Positions 1-12,800 of a stretch of DNA of 64,000 nucleotides are shown in pieces. How positions within the stretch are numbered: position 1 is the first letter of the stretch; each line of letters opens with the position of its first letter. The stretch spans positions 26,500,841 through 26,564,840 of the forward strand of contig NC_092575.1 of assembly GCF_037975245.1 (NCBI RefSeq), read 5' to 3'. Origin of the DNA: Apostichopus japonicus (taxonomy: Eukaryota > Echinodermata > Holothuroidea > Aspidochirotida > Stichopodidae). The position numbers and the translations under genes were made by a program. The notes below the pieces were generated by a model. It was not told where the DNA came from. It was given only the letters and a program-made list of their open reading frames with translations, and made no database searches.

Positions 1-1732
1 CTCATAAACCCCAGAACTAAACTCTCAAAGTACTAATGTTAACAATTAAAGAAGAAAAATGATAACTGGAGGCACTCTGATCGAGACATCTTATCAGTAA
101 ATATATCACCTTAAGGCACTGTACCACAGCATTATCCTACACACAATACACAGTGCAATGCAATATAGCACATGTCAGCCCTCATTGCAGTAGGGGTAAA
201 TTAGACTTTAAATAATGACAATTTAATTAAAGGTATGCTGTATTGGCCCCAAATATGCTAGATATTCAAAATATGGTCACCTTTGGTCAAAATTCTTAAA
301 CTGTTTTTATTACGACCTTCGAGGAAATTTTCCTCACTGGGACATTCAGTCATCTAGTGTGCTCCTTAAAAATGCCTGAGAACAATTTGGAGAGTAAAGA
401 TCTCCAGAAAAGTAGTTTTTGAAAACTTCTAGCAGTTAAAGCATTAAATAATTTGGGCCTTTTGGGGCCTATACTGACTAGCTTTAGGTGGCCAAAATAC
501 TGTTAAGCTAATGAAATACAGAGTCAATAAACTCACCAGTTATTCAACTTCTCCCACAAGGATTTAAATTAAAGCAAATTTACTTTAAACTCAACTTCTT
601 GAAATCTTCTCACTGAGAACCATGACTTCTCCATAGCAGCACAAATTATGAAGTGATGAAGCAAAGGAAATGGGAGCACCTGTTCCCGAACCTACTCACT
701 TGCTCACTAATACTGATTTTCTTAGAAACCATGAGAAAAAGTAGAGATACATATGCATCGTCTGAGAAGTAACCAATCAAGGACATGCAGTCCACTCTGC
801 ATTACTTTACCTGGCTCTAAGATACCATGCTCTAAGGGGTACAGCTTTGTACCAGGAGGGAACCTGTCATGATGAGTCACAACCTGTTTATAGGACCTCA
901 CTGAGAGGAGCTCTGTCTCTACATGGTGCTCTATGGGAGGCCAATAGGGAACTTACCAAGGCAGGCCAATTGTGAAATATGCAAAACTTGCACATTACCA
1001 CAAAAACTTAACTTAATTAACCTATATGGTTGATTGAATAAGGACACTCCATCAATACTCTTTGATACAAGTAATGTGATAAATGAGGTGGTGAGAAATT
1101 GAATAACAGCAATGGCATGTAAAGTACTTCAATGCCAGAAAGAGAATGCAATTTGAATGTTCACAAGTTTATCATTATGATTCCACTCTGACTACATGTT
1201 TCATTCAATGTCAAGGTCTTGCATTATAGTGAAACCTTTGAATAAGTCTGTAACATATGGGATACACTCAAAAGTCTGTTTTGGGAAATGTTCAGATAAG
1301 ATTGGTAAAATGTTGGAAGTTTCTTTCCTTTTAAAATTTTTAATATATTATACTTGATGTATATTTGGGCCATTCTCTGGAAAATGAAACTGGCATGAAA
1401 AAACTTAAGCGTTCATCAGGACCAAATGTTAAATTTTTTGTTTTAAAAAGATACCTCAAGTTACCTGTTTCATATTTTTTTCATTAAAATTACAACCATA
1501 ACATACTAATTTGCATAAATTTGCATTTTAAAATGTAAGTTTTAGCCAAAATTTGTAGAACTTTTTAACTGTATAATTGTTTTTTCTGCATAAGTATCTA
1601 GAAATAATATTTCAGTTATCAACCATCACATGGAGGCAGTTTCACATGGGTTAAATTATTTCATTCCTAAAGCAGAGGTTCCTGATCTTCAATTCTTCGT
1701 TAACAATGGGTGCTAATTGGCATAATTTTGAT
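1..1732. other. AT-rich noncoding sequence, no gene seen
   Basis: No convincing exon, RNA gene or transposon is visible here. The frames are short and AT-rich. It may be an intron or 5' flank of the coiled-coil/ZU5 gene, because the first exon recognised in that gene (from 3154) starts inside a codon and so must have an upstream partner that was not identified. Confidence 0.5.
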
Positions 1733-2854
1733 GTCACACACGTGACCAAAATAACACAAAAGTTTTCATAAAAAGTGACTGATGTGTCTTATGATGTCCA
1801 CACTTGATATGCAACCGTTCTTGGTAAAGACTGTTAGTTCTGCAAAATATCCAGTCAAATAATTATTCCTACGATTTATTAATAGCCTCTAATTAGTCTA
1901 ATGGTCACGTGTGTGACATTTATGGTCACGTGTGTGACAATGAAGCCCCAAGTTGAGCATTCAACAAAACTAAATGGACTAAATATTGTAAGCAGACTGG
2001 TTTGTTATGTGTGTGGCCTGACCACAGTGTAATATGGAAATGAGAATAGCCCCATCCAATGAAATTGCAGCAGCACTGTTGACTTGGACTGTTGTTATGT
2101 CATGAGTGTGTGGAAAAACAACAGTGTCATACAGTTCATACTGTACATGAGAAAAGCTTCATCCAATGAAATTGCAGCAGCACTGTGGACTTACACTGTT
2201 GTTATGTGATGTGTGTATGGCATGACAACAATGTTATATGCAAATGAGGAAAGCGCTATCCAATGAAATTGCAGCATCCATGAAAATGCAGAATGTCACA
2301 CACGTTACCCAACAATGTCACACACGTGACCCTCCAAATAGAAACAGTAAAACTGTTTCAAAGTAATTCCTATGGAATATCAACATCAGTGCTGTTCTGT
2401 GGTCATTACTAGAGTCAACATTTGCACTGCAAAAATTGCATACTATGCAATGAAAATTCAAAATGTCACACACGTGACCCAACAATTTTTTTTAGCTTAT
2501 GTAGTATTATGCTAATTTTAGAGGTGAAATATTTAGGTGAAATGTCTTGTTAGAATGGAAACACATTAAGGTAGAAACATGAGAAATTAGGATTATCCAG
2601 CCCTGTTAGAAACTGAGGAATATGCCAATGTTTTTTTGTGCAAAAAAGCCAGTTTCATTTCAGGTCACACACGTGACCGACCATATGACCTCTGCCAGCA
2701 CATGAATGTTCTGATTTTGGCTAAGCTATATGGTTTCGTAAAAGAGTCCCCTAGTGCATATTTAAATACTACAATCAACCCAACTTTCTTTACCTAAAAG
2801 TAGTTACTTAGTGGTAAAGTGCAAATCTCCCCATTTTTCCGTCACACACGTGAC
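1733..2854. repeat. Cluster of eight 14-bp motifs containing CACGTG
   Basis: The motif GTCACACACGTGAC occurs at 1733-1746, 2317-2330, 2465-2478, 2664-2677 and 2841-2854, with one mismatch at 2295-2308, and in reverse orientation (GTCACGTGTGTGAC) at 1904-1917 and 1925-1938. The copies are irregularly spaced with unrelated flanks, so this is not an ordinary tandem array. Each contains a CACGTG E-box flanked by GTCA/TGAC half sites. It could be a cis-regulatory cluster or debris of a repeat family; the sequence alone does not decide. Confidence 0.8.
1990..2285. repeat. Degenerate ~100-bp tandem repeat, about 2.7 units
   Basis: The core TCCAATGAAATTGCAGCA recurs at 2055, 2162 and 2259, giving periods of 107 and 97 bp. 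Each copy is followed by a similar stretch with CTGTTGTTATGT and a variant of GTGTGTGG. It overlaps the CACGTG motif cluster. Confidence 0.7.
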
Positions 2855-3153
2855 CGACAGTTGCCCATCTGAGGATCATTGAAAGGGCTTGATTTATTTC
2901 AATTCCTCAGAAGCAGTGCCAACATCAACACCAAGGAAAGTGAATGATTTGCATGGTCACTTTAAATAACATGCTATAGTTTGACCAAAATGTTAGCTCA
3001 ATAAATTCGGGGCAAGTTTGTCACAATATTTTCCTGGAAGATTTTACCGCATAAATTATGAAGATACATTGAACTGTATTCATCTATATCACTAAATCTC
3101 TTGGGTGGAAGACAATGTTTAACCATGTTTGCATCTTTATATGTTTGTTTCAG

Positions 3154-3827
3154 ATTCAAAGCTTACCAAGATTGTACTCAAGGATGAACTAAAGGCATTA
3201 GAAGACAAAAGGCAGGAACTCTCTCACAAACTATCTGAATCAGAAGATGAAAAACAACAGCTCACTGGAAGACTAAAGACATCAGAGGAGGAAAGAAAAC
3301 AACTCACCGATAAACTAGAAATAACTGAAGGTGAAAAGCATCAAATTACTGGAAGACTTGAAGCTGCAGAGGAGGAGAGACAAAAATTCAGTGATAAACT
3401 AACAGGATCAGAAGATAAGAGACAGCAAGTCAATGATGCAATGAAAGCAACAGAGGAAGAAAGACAACAATTGAGAGATATTTTGAAGGTAACAGAGGGA
3501 GAAAGACAACAGCTGACTGGAAGACTAAAGACAACAGAGGAGGAAAGACAACAATTGAGAGATACATTGAAGGCAACAGAGGAGGAAAGACGACAGTTGA
3601 ATGGAAGACTAAAGACAACAGAGGAGGAAAGACAACAGCTGACTGGAAGACTAAAGACAATAAAGGAGGAAAAACAACAATTGAAAGATATTTTGAAGGC
3701 AACAGACAAAGAAAGACAACAGCTGACTGGAAGACTAAAGACAACAGAGGAGGAAATACAACACTTCAGGGATGAACTGAAGACATTGAAGGATGAGAAG
3801 GAAGAATTACTTCAGCAGCAGAAAGAG
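3154..3827 (+). CDS. Coiled-coil exon, 15 tandem 14-residue repeats
   Basis: The acceptor is TTTGTTTCAG before 3154 and the donor is AAAGAG|GTTAGA. The exon starts in phase 1 and ends on a codon boundary. From 3195 to 3824 it encodes fifteen 14-residue units of the type TTEEERQQLTGRLK. Each unit is two heptads rich in Glu, Arg, Gln and Leu, with Leu at spacing typical of a coiled coil. Units ending in TGRLK tend to alternate with units ending in RDxLK, which suggests a 28-residue higher-order repeat. At the DNA level it is a 42-bp coding minisatellite. It probably drives self-association. Confidence 0.85.
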
Positions 3828-6800
3828 GTTAGACTTCACATAGCATGTAATTATAGATAACTGATGACCAAGTTACATGACTTGTTTCATGAGATATTTA
3901 GTCATTTTGAACAAGACTACCTTTCTGCTTGATCCATTAGTGTAAAGTGAATTTGTAAGTTACCATTTGCAAACACAATATGTATTTTCAGAAATAAGGG
4001 AATGTTTATTATGTCCAACAGTAGAGGTTAAATGATGAACATATTAAGAGCTTTTTGTCTCAAGAATTTTATGCAAGTATGATGTTTAGTTCATATGATG
4101 TACAGTTACTTTCACTGTATTAATATGTAGGACAAAGTTCATTTGTTGTTCAGAGAGTCCAATAAGAACATGCACAGGTAAAAATCTTTATCTAAAGAAC
4201 AGAACTTTCAGAGAGTATTCATTTCATTGTGGAATATGCTCTTTTCATGTGGAAGTTCGCCACTCAGCTGATATACTGTGTTGTATTTGTTTAGTTACAT
4301 GTGACAGATTGAGTTAACTAGCAAAGGAAACTGGAATTCCGCATGTGCTATTACACAATGTGTAATAGATTAACGCATATTATGGGACTTGTTGACCATC
4401 AAACAAAAAATTAATAAAACTAATTGATATAATTGAATGTTAAAACTTGGTATGTAGGTAGCACTCAGTATTTAGATCCATATTGTTGGTCATGGAGGTC
4501 AAAGGTCAAGAGAGGTCAAAGGTCAAGAGAGGTCAAGGTCTGAAAACCATGTAAGCACAATATTTCAAGAAGTGAAAGTTGGTTCAACTACAAACTTGGT
4601 ATGTACGTAGCCGTTAGTGATTAAATGTTCTCTATCATTTTTTCCATGGAGGTCAAGCTCATTTTAAGTGCCCCGAGGTCAAAGGCTGAGCAACCTGAAA
4701 AGATGATATATCAAGAATTAGAAGTTGCATGAACGTAAACTTGCTATGGTGGTAGCCCTTGGTGGGTTGATGATCCCTATTGTTTTTCATGGAGGTCAAA
4801 GGTTGTTTGAGGTCACTATATGTAAAGTCTTAGAAATTTGAAAATGCAATCACTTCAGCAGTTGCAACTTTAAACTTGGTATTTACATAGCCTTTTGCTA
4901 AAAACATTTGTACAATTTTAATTGCGATAAAAATTCAATTACAGGTTACAGTCTGAATGAGTCTGATTATGCAGAAGTGAAGTTTGTTTGACCTTCACAC
5001 CTCTTTGCATAGGTATGAATTAATCAATTCTGCAAGACTTGCCATTTCTGCTCAGCAATTCAGATTGTTGTAAAATATTGCAACTAAAGTTTCCTCTCAT
5101 ATTGGCAAGGACTCAGTAAGTCATTTGACTTTATGGTTATTTGTGGCATGAAACCACTGGGAGGTGCATCGTTCTTGTCTCATTTACTGTGTTATTTACA
5201 TGACAGGAGCTGGAAGATGCTAAATCAAGTCTGAGAGCTACAAAAGATGAACTTGTGAAGTCACACCTGGAATATGCCAAAGAATCCATGGCCTTACAAG
5301 AGGTCCTGAAGTCAACTAGGGAAGCCTTGAATCAGCAACAATTGGTAAGTATGATTTAGTATAGTGTATCTGTAGTAAGTATACCACCAGTAGCATATGA
5401 AGTGTGTTTACAAAGTTAGCAAAATATTGTGACTAGACCATTAATGTGTTGAATTTATTATAACATATTCCACTGTTGATGGTATTACAATGTGACAACA
5501 TAATCTTGAGCTAATCAATAGTGTTCTAAATTCATGGAACATTTTACTACAAATAGTGTAAAGTGTATAATGAGTACATTCACCTAGATGCTAATATCAG
5601 TTGCTTTTATCAGCTAAAGAATCAATTGGTGTAACTTGACAAGTGACAGAAAGGAAAACTGAGGTTCTTATTTGAATGTGTCGGTACACCAACTATCTTT
5701 CCTATGTTGTTTATTTTCAGGTCTCATCCGCTTCTGTTACGGAGGAAGAAACCCTACTTGAAGAACGTGAAACTCTAGACATATCACAGCAATCAACTTT
5801 GGCAGGTAGGATCACAATAAAAAGATAATTACTACAGCTGGTTGTAAATTTCCAGGCAGTTTAATGTTTCCTTTTATAAGTCTGTTTGTCCTTAAATATT
5901 CCTACCTGGAGATCTTCACAGCTATCAGGGGAGATGTACAGAGAGGGGCAAGGGGTTGGGGTGGAGTGTTGGGTGGGGGTTGGGGGTGGTCACTGTCAAT
6001 TTAAGTGGTGTAGGATGGATAATCAAATGTCAATTATGTTAAGATATTAAAAGTCAAATTAGCTCTGCAGAGGTGTAAATACATTAAGGAGTATCATGGA
6101 AACAAGTTAAATCATTTTGATTCCTTGAATCTATGTGATGGTGATGACATGTGTGTGTGTATGTGTCACTTACTCGTAAACGCCAGAAGAAAACTGGTTT
6201 GTCCTTGGTAGTGGTGAAAGGTCATGTGGGTCATCACAGGTCAAATTATGAAAACATTGTTTACACTATATCTCAAGAGGTGGAAGTTGCAGGTAGTTCA
6301 AACTTGGTGTGTAGCTTGCTGTTGGTGAGCAAAGGATCTGAAGTTTTTTGTTGTTGTGAATGTCAAAGGTCATTGGAGGGTAATTGAGGGAAACATTGTG
6401 ACAATCTTATAAACAGGATGTGTCACGAAAGGTAGCCTATTCAAATCTTATGTATATGTGGCTTGTGGATTCCTGTAATTAGTTCAGCGAATCCTACTGT
6501 TTGTGGTGAAGGTGAAAGGTCATTTTGGGTCAGCAGAGGGCAAAATGTGAATATATCTAAGTGCTATATCTCCAGAACCAGAAAATGAGAGGAGCTCATA
6601 TATGCATGGTATGATAGCCTTTGTTTATTGTACACAAAGTGACCTAGGTCAGAGTACGTTTAAGGTCACTAGGTGTGAAAACTTGAACACTATGTAACTA
6701 CAGTAAATCCAGATAGGAAGCTGCAGACTTAGCTGTTGAATACGGCTATGGCTTCTCTATAATGAGTACTAAAATCTATTGTTTTTTGTGGAGGGTACAG

Positions 6801-9800
6801 GTTATTTGGGTTCAGAAAAGGTAACATTTTGGAAATTTTTAAGATTACATCATAAGATAGGCAGCTTGATCAGATGTCATAAAGGCAGATGACTGTCCTA
6901 TAAAGTGTACAAGAGCCCAGAAATTCTTTGTGAAGGTCAAAGGTCATTTGTGCCCCGCAAGGTGGAAAGTGTAAAATCCTTAAAAGCACTATGGCTGGAT
7001 CATTTTGTTTTCAAGAGAGACTTCTACTTTAATTCAAATCAATGGCTAGCAGAATTTAATTTCTGAAAATCTTTCTTAATAATTAGGAATGTGGTCTGTA
7101 ATAAGCGATTGGTTTCTGCATGACATGGTGTACATTAAAGCACATTATCCTTTGGTAGTCATGTGATCACTATCTAATACAAACAAAATAACCAATCTAG
7201 GTATCTGTTGTATATTTTTCTGAAACAAATTTACAGCGATTTTAATTTAAATAAGGCCATTTGCAAGTCATTCATACAGTAATTTAGGAGATGTGTAAAA
7301 CAAAATGCATATTGCGAACCATGGATAGTCATGTGATGTGCCCCATGGTAACACTTATAACTTTTATCATATATACCCAAAAATTAGGACAAGAACAAGA
7401 AATTGAATTAAACGGTACATTAGATCTTCATCTCGCTAGATATCTACTGAATACAGTGACTGTGTCAGGGGAAAGTAAGCTTGAGAGAACCGTGCTAAGC
7501 ACGGCTCCTACAGGTTGAATCACACTGAATACAATTGGTGAAAGTTACATCTTATATACTCTTTGACAATGGATTACAGAGGATGGGACAGGAAGTTACT
7601 CTGTCCACATATTTAACTTTCTCCTTAAACACAGCCGGGTAAGGTACTAAGAAATGACCTCACTATGACATCATTGGGAATGACATCATACTGAAAGTTA
7701 TTTGATTGGTAGAGATCTGACATTCCTTGCACAGACAGGTGTAGGGTTTCTGTTGTAGAGACTTACTGTAGAGGTCAAAGTGTTAGTGATCTACGGTTGT
7801 TATGTTGTTGTAAATAGAAACTTTAACTTTCTGGGAATTATTGTGATGTAAGAGGACTTCCTGTCTGTGCTACAGTACTAGCTGAGAGATTGTAAAGGTG
7901 AACCTAGGGTAAGGGTAAGGGGAGGTAAGAATGGTAAAATGCACTCTGTTATACATGCACAGTGTACATTGACAAAGGTAGCAGACGACAGGATTCACTG
8001 TTCCTTAGCAATACCAGTCTAACTGTCTTTAATACATGCACTCACAAGCACAGACCAAGCATTTTCTCACAGAGAAAAGGGATCTCAACATCAATTCATC
8101 ATTCAAACTAGAGCAATTAATATCAAACGTACAGTAAATGCCTGTTAAAGGTGCAGTGTTTGGATGCAAAACTCCTACAACTTTGAATTGACAGAGAGTT
8201 ATATTAACATACATTGTAAGGAGAAGCATGGCCCTGCATGGTCGGTATGCTTTTATAGTGTATAGTATGATGTCCAGATGTATACGTTGCTGGGGTCAAC
8301 AATCAAATAACATAAAGCATATCAACACCTCCAATGTCTCTTTTGTGAAATATCATAGAAAATAAAAGCCTCACCTAATACCTCTTGATGATGTTTCAAC
8401 TTTTCGGTCATCAAGTGAGGTAGATCGCACCAGGATCCTAAAAGTTGAAGAGTATTTATGATTTGGAAATCATTTCATTTTAAATATCATCAAAGGCTGT
8501 TGCTATGCTTTAAAAAGGTGCCAGTAATGTTGCTATGGTAACACTGATGCTTGTTGTGTACATTAGCAGTTGCATCAACAGTACATTAAAAAGCAATTCA
8601 ATTTATTCATATTCCACATAAATTACGGTTTTCTTCAGCTATTGAACTGATTTGAAAGAAAAGTATTTTCTTTTATATATTAATGCAATACAAATCAATC
8701 TAATAATTAATGATAACTAGGAAAATGTGATCTTATTTATTATTTAATAATCAGTTTATCAATTGGTTTGTTGTGCTGAGTGTGATCCTTAACTCTATTT
8801 TATCCATTTATTTTCGTTTCAGCTGATTACGGCAGATTAATGGTCAATGTTGCCGATGATCTTACTCTTGACAGCACTCTGAAATTAGCAACTCTGTTCC
8901 GTCTACCACCAGCAGAAACTGATATGCTACGCAGGGTTTCTCTGATAGAGACACCAGGAATCACTCTGATTAACTTCATGAAGACACGAAACATCATCAA
9001 TATGTACGATGTCACTAACCTACAAAAGGGTTTGGTTTATATTCAGCTAAACCGATCAAATGAAAACCTTTTAGCTCCATATCAGTCTAAAGTTGACCCC
9101 TTTCAATTTGAAGAAAACCAAGCACCAGAACTGCTTGCCTGGCCTGGTAAGAATGGATACAATGGTGTAATCAGAATACATAAACAAAAATAGTGCAGTA
9201 CAGTAAAATCTCTAGAAATATGTGTGAGTCAGGGGTTAATATCCGGCTTTCAGGCATTATGTTATTTTAAAGTAGTAATTATTATGATGTGTGTATGGTA
9301 AAAGTAATTATAAGTGAATCTTTTGACCGATTATATGTTCCCATTTAGTTCATTTCTGTAAAAATATAAGAAATATAAGATTTCTGTGAAAATATACAAA
9401 ATATTGAACAGTTTAGTTCCCAAAGAATAGCCAATTATTGTCACTCTCAGAGAACGATGCTAGATTCTTTGATATTCCCGTTGTCTGCTGCCACCCGTCA
9501 AATTCTCCAACATTATAAAGCTAGTGTTACATATCTATGTGATTCCTTCAATAATACCTCTTTCATAAATCAATCGCAGGGCTTTTGTATTGATGTAGAA
9601 ATTTACATTAATATGTTTTTTTTTTTGCATATCAAGGCTTCAGTTAAGTACTATTGATTGTGTTTCCATTTATATTCTATTTTTAGCTCATGAATCAACT
9701 CTATCACAAGGTTCTGATGAAAGAGAGGAATATCATGACCATAGTAAGGAGACTTTGATGGAGAGAACCGAGAAAGAGGAACTACCAAAGCAAAGAAAAG

Positions 9801-12800
9801 ATTCACAAATACTTGAAATGAGGCAACATCATTCATACATTGAACACAGGATTAAGTATGAAGGTGGAACTATTAGCATCATGGGGGTACATCTGACTAT
9901 TCCTGAAGATGCTGTGTCCTTTGATCATGTTATTGCCATTAAAGTGATTTATGATCCTGACATACACCTCCCTGGAAGTGATCATAGGGGCAGAATGACA
10001 CCCCTGATAAAACTAGAGCCAGAAGGACTTGCTCTCAACAAGCCGGCCGTGCTGACTATTCCTCACTCGGCTATTATCCCTGAGCCAGATCGACATGGTG
10101 TTATGATCTTCACTGGTTTGAAAGATGAAGAACATTTAAAAGAAGGTAATGGTGGTGACCAATAAACACTTTTAATGCAATTGATGAATGTACCAGGAGA
10201 AGAAAAATGAGTTATATGCTGGGAATCAGTACTGTAAAATATGATACTTAATAAGCTATTGATATTTACTGTATTGAAGATTAACAAGTAATATATTTAA
10301 ATAAAATAAAACTGTTAGCAAACTGCTTATCCACTAGAAAGCCTGTGTAATAGAATGTGTAAAAGTAAGTTGGCCTGACATTTCGATCCTAGCAGGATCT
10401 TCTTCAGAGGCTTCAGAGGCATTTAGCCTCTGAAGAAGATCCTGCTAGGATCGAAACGTCAGGCCAACTTACTTTTACACAAGTAATATATTTGTATAAT
10501 ATTATTTGTGTAAAAGTAAGTCGGCCTGATGTTTCGATCCTAGCAGGATCTTCTTCAGAGGCTAAATGACAAGTAACAGTAACAGCGACAAAAACACGCA
10601 CAGAATACAGACATGTTAATGAGCATGGTGAACACAATGAGATAGATATAAGGGGATTAGTAGACAAGGGATGGAGAGAAGAAAGCAACATTGGAAGAGG
10701 AGAGGTAGGAGATAAACAGTGAAGGGACAAAGAGAGGATTAAATGAACGGGATAGGGAATAAACTGAAGAAGGACAAAGACAAAGGTGTGGAGAAAAAAG
10801 GGGTGGAAGAAGGCTGTGAGAAGAGGAGTGAAGGGGGGGGCGAGGGAACATGGGGAGAAGGAGGGGGGACAGAAGACAATTTAGTCATGTCCTTCCTGAA
10901 TGTTGAGCCCATGAGGTTGAATGGTGCGAAGGCGTTGCATCCACAGCCTCTCTCTGCTGATACTAGGTCAGGACGGCTACCTAAGGATTCAATCCCCTGT
11001 ATGGACATGTTGTTGATGGTATGGTTGGGAAGATTAAAATGTTCTCCAACTGGGGTCTCAGTTTTCATGGTGTTGACTGTGGATCTGTGACCATAGAATC
11101 GCTTCTTGAGGGTGGTTTTGGTTTCGCCATTATACTGGATGCCACAAACTCTACAAGAGATCAGATAAATGACATTATCATATCATTTATTATAGGTGAA
11201 ATAACTTGGACTGAAGAGAAATCTTTTGATTGGAAGCTAGACCCGGAGAAAATCAGTCTTGACATTAACATCCTGAGCTACGTCTTTGTTAATTTAGTCA
11301 GCCAAGAAACAGAACAGAAGCATAGATTCCGTATTGTTCCATTTATTGGTGGGATACTTGATGCCAAAGATGATGTCTTAATAACTGTTTGTTTCTGTAA
11401 GGACAGTGATGAAGAGTACAAGGTGAGGATAATCTCCTGTTACCATGGTGATATATACAGCAGTGTAAGGTCAATTCTGCTCTGTACTTTGATCTGTAAG
11501 TCAGATACTGGGAATCTTGCTTTGTTTCATGATTTGCATAATGAATTTTATCGTATTTCACTGGCAAACTATGAAGTGATTGGTTAAGGGTGCAGTTGTG
11601 TGACATAGTCATTGATTAATCATAGCACATCAAAGAGAAAACTCTGTTACATTTGAAATATAAACAGTACACTCAAATTTGCAACAAGGATTTACAGGAT
11701 CTGATAGAAACAAGCAACATTAATTAAATTAAGGGAACAAAAGCTGCTGTTACTTGCTATAGCAGTGCTGAAGAAGAGTGAAGCACAACTAATTGCATAA
11801 TTGAATATCTGCTTTTTGGGGGGAATTAACATCTTCATGTTCTTATGTTGTAGTTGCTGTTAGAGGACCACCAGTCCAAACTGAGTCTAGGAAACTATAC
11901 AACATTTCAAGTTACCCGGACATTGAATGACAGCAGAGATTCTGCTTCTTACATTGATCTGATGATGTCATCACCCGGTGATAGTTACCATCTTATGAAG
12001 GAAGAATCAACAAAGGTTTGTAATCACCAATGCTATTAAAGTTTGTCTTTTAACATTGCACGACTTGTAGTTAAGGATTGGTTACCTAAAGTGGATCAAA
12101 GTGTTGTAGTGGTTACAATGTTGGTCTTATATACAACTTCTACTTTCTGGTTAATAACACAGGGATCAGAATCTACGCAAAACTTCTGGTTGGCAGTGTT
12201 GTTGAACAGAATCTTGTGCGGTTTGGTATTTTTGGTTAATGAATTTGGAAATGAAGTTTGGTCCTATATTCTCTCACATGGTTTCACAAAAAGCTTCACT
12301 CACCCATGTCTGCACTTTGGTGATGAATGTGGATGTCTTTAATTCACCTCTCTTTGTATTTTGAGGTAGCGTTCAAATGCTGTGGCAAACTCTCACTTGC
12401 TGGAGTGGGATGTTGATTCGGTGGCTGTCCTGTGAGCAGGAATGATGAAGACAATTACATGCCTGCCTAGTTAATTCTCTGAACACTCATCAAAAACAGA
12501 ATGATTGATATAATCCAGTATTCATCTACAATCACATGAATATCCATTGACTATGTTTCTGTAGGGTTCATTCCCCATTGGACAAGTTTAACCTACAATG
12601 TTGTTATGGATTTTTTTATTACAAAAGAAAGTATAATCTTCACTAGCTGCCCATGAAATCTAAGGATTTGTATACGGCCACATTTCTTGGTTCCTAACCA
12701 GCATTTCCTTAAATCTTATATCTTATATTTTGCACTGTTTCTTTGACTACATAACAGCATTCTCATCCTCAGTACATTGATCTTCAATATCTTTTATCCA

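Larger units (their letters stand above)
10357..10480. repeat. Near-perfect inverted repeat of Penelope terminal segments
   Basis: Arms 10357-10411 and 10426-10480 are 55 bp each with about one mismatch and a 14-nt spacer. Each arm carries a hammerhead-like motif, so the two copies face each other. Transcribed from either strand this should fold into a long hairpin. Confidence 0.85.
10305..11175 (-). mobile_element. Penelope-like retroelement, 5'-truncated (copy 1)
   Basis: Read on the minus strand it contains the C-terminal part of a GIY-YIG endonuclease (CRVCGIQY, TLKKRFYGHRS, PVGEHFNLPNH), frameshifted in places, then a purine-rich 3' region and three copies of a terminal segment with a hammerhead-like motif, one of them inverted. 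Sequence identity to the copy at 27893-28790 runs up to about 11175. The element lies in the intron between ZU5-A and UPA-A and stops about 20 bases short of the UPA acceptor at 11196. Confidence 0.85.

Noticed and set aside
3341-3744. Two minus-strand open frames of 104-122 codons
   Set aside because: They are antisense shadows of the plus-strand coiled-coil repeat and have the matching 14-residue periodicity in low-complexity Ser/Cys/Phe.
6151-6387. 78-codon plus-strand frame in an intron
   Set aside because: It lies in the GGTCA repeat family, has no splice sites and no family resemblance.
10739-11587. Plus-strand frames across the Penelope copy and UPA exon
   Set aside because: The first part reads the antisense of the retroelement; only 11196-11422 is supported as an exon.
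12043-12342. 99-codon plus-strand frame after UPA exon 2
   Set aside because: It is intron sequence overlapping a dispersed repeat whose other copy (23905) does not keep the frame.
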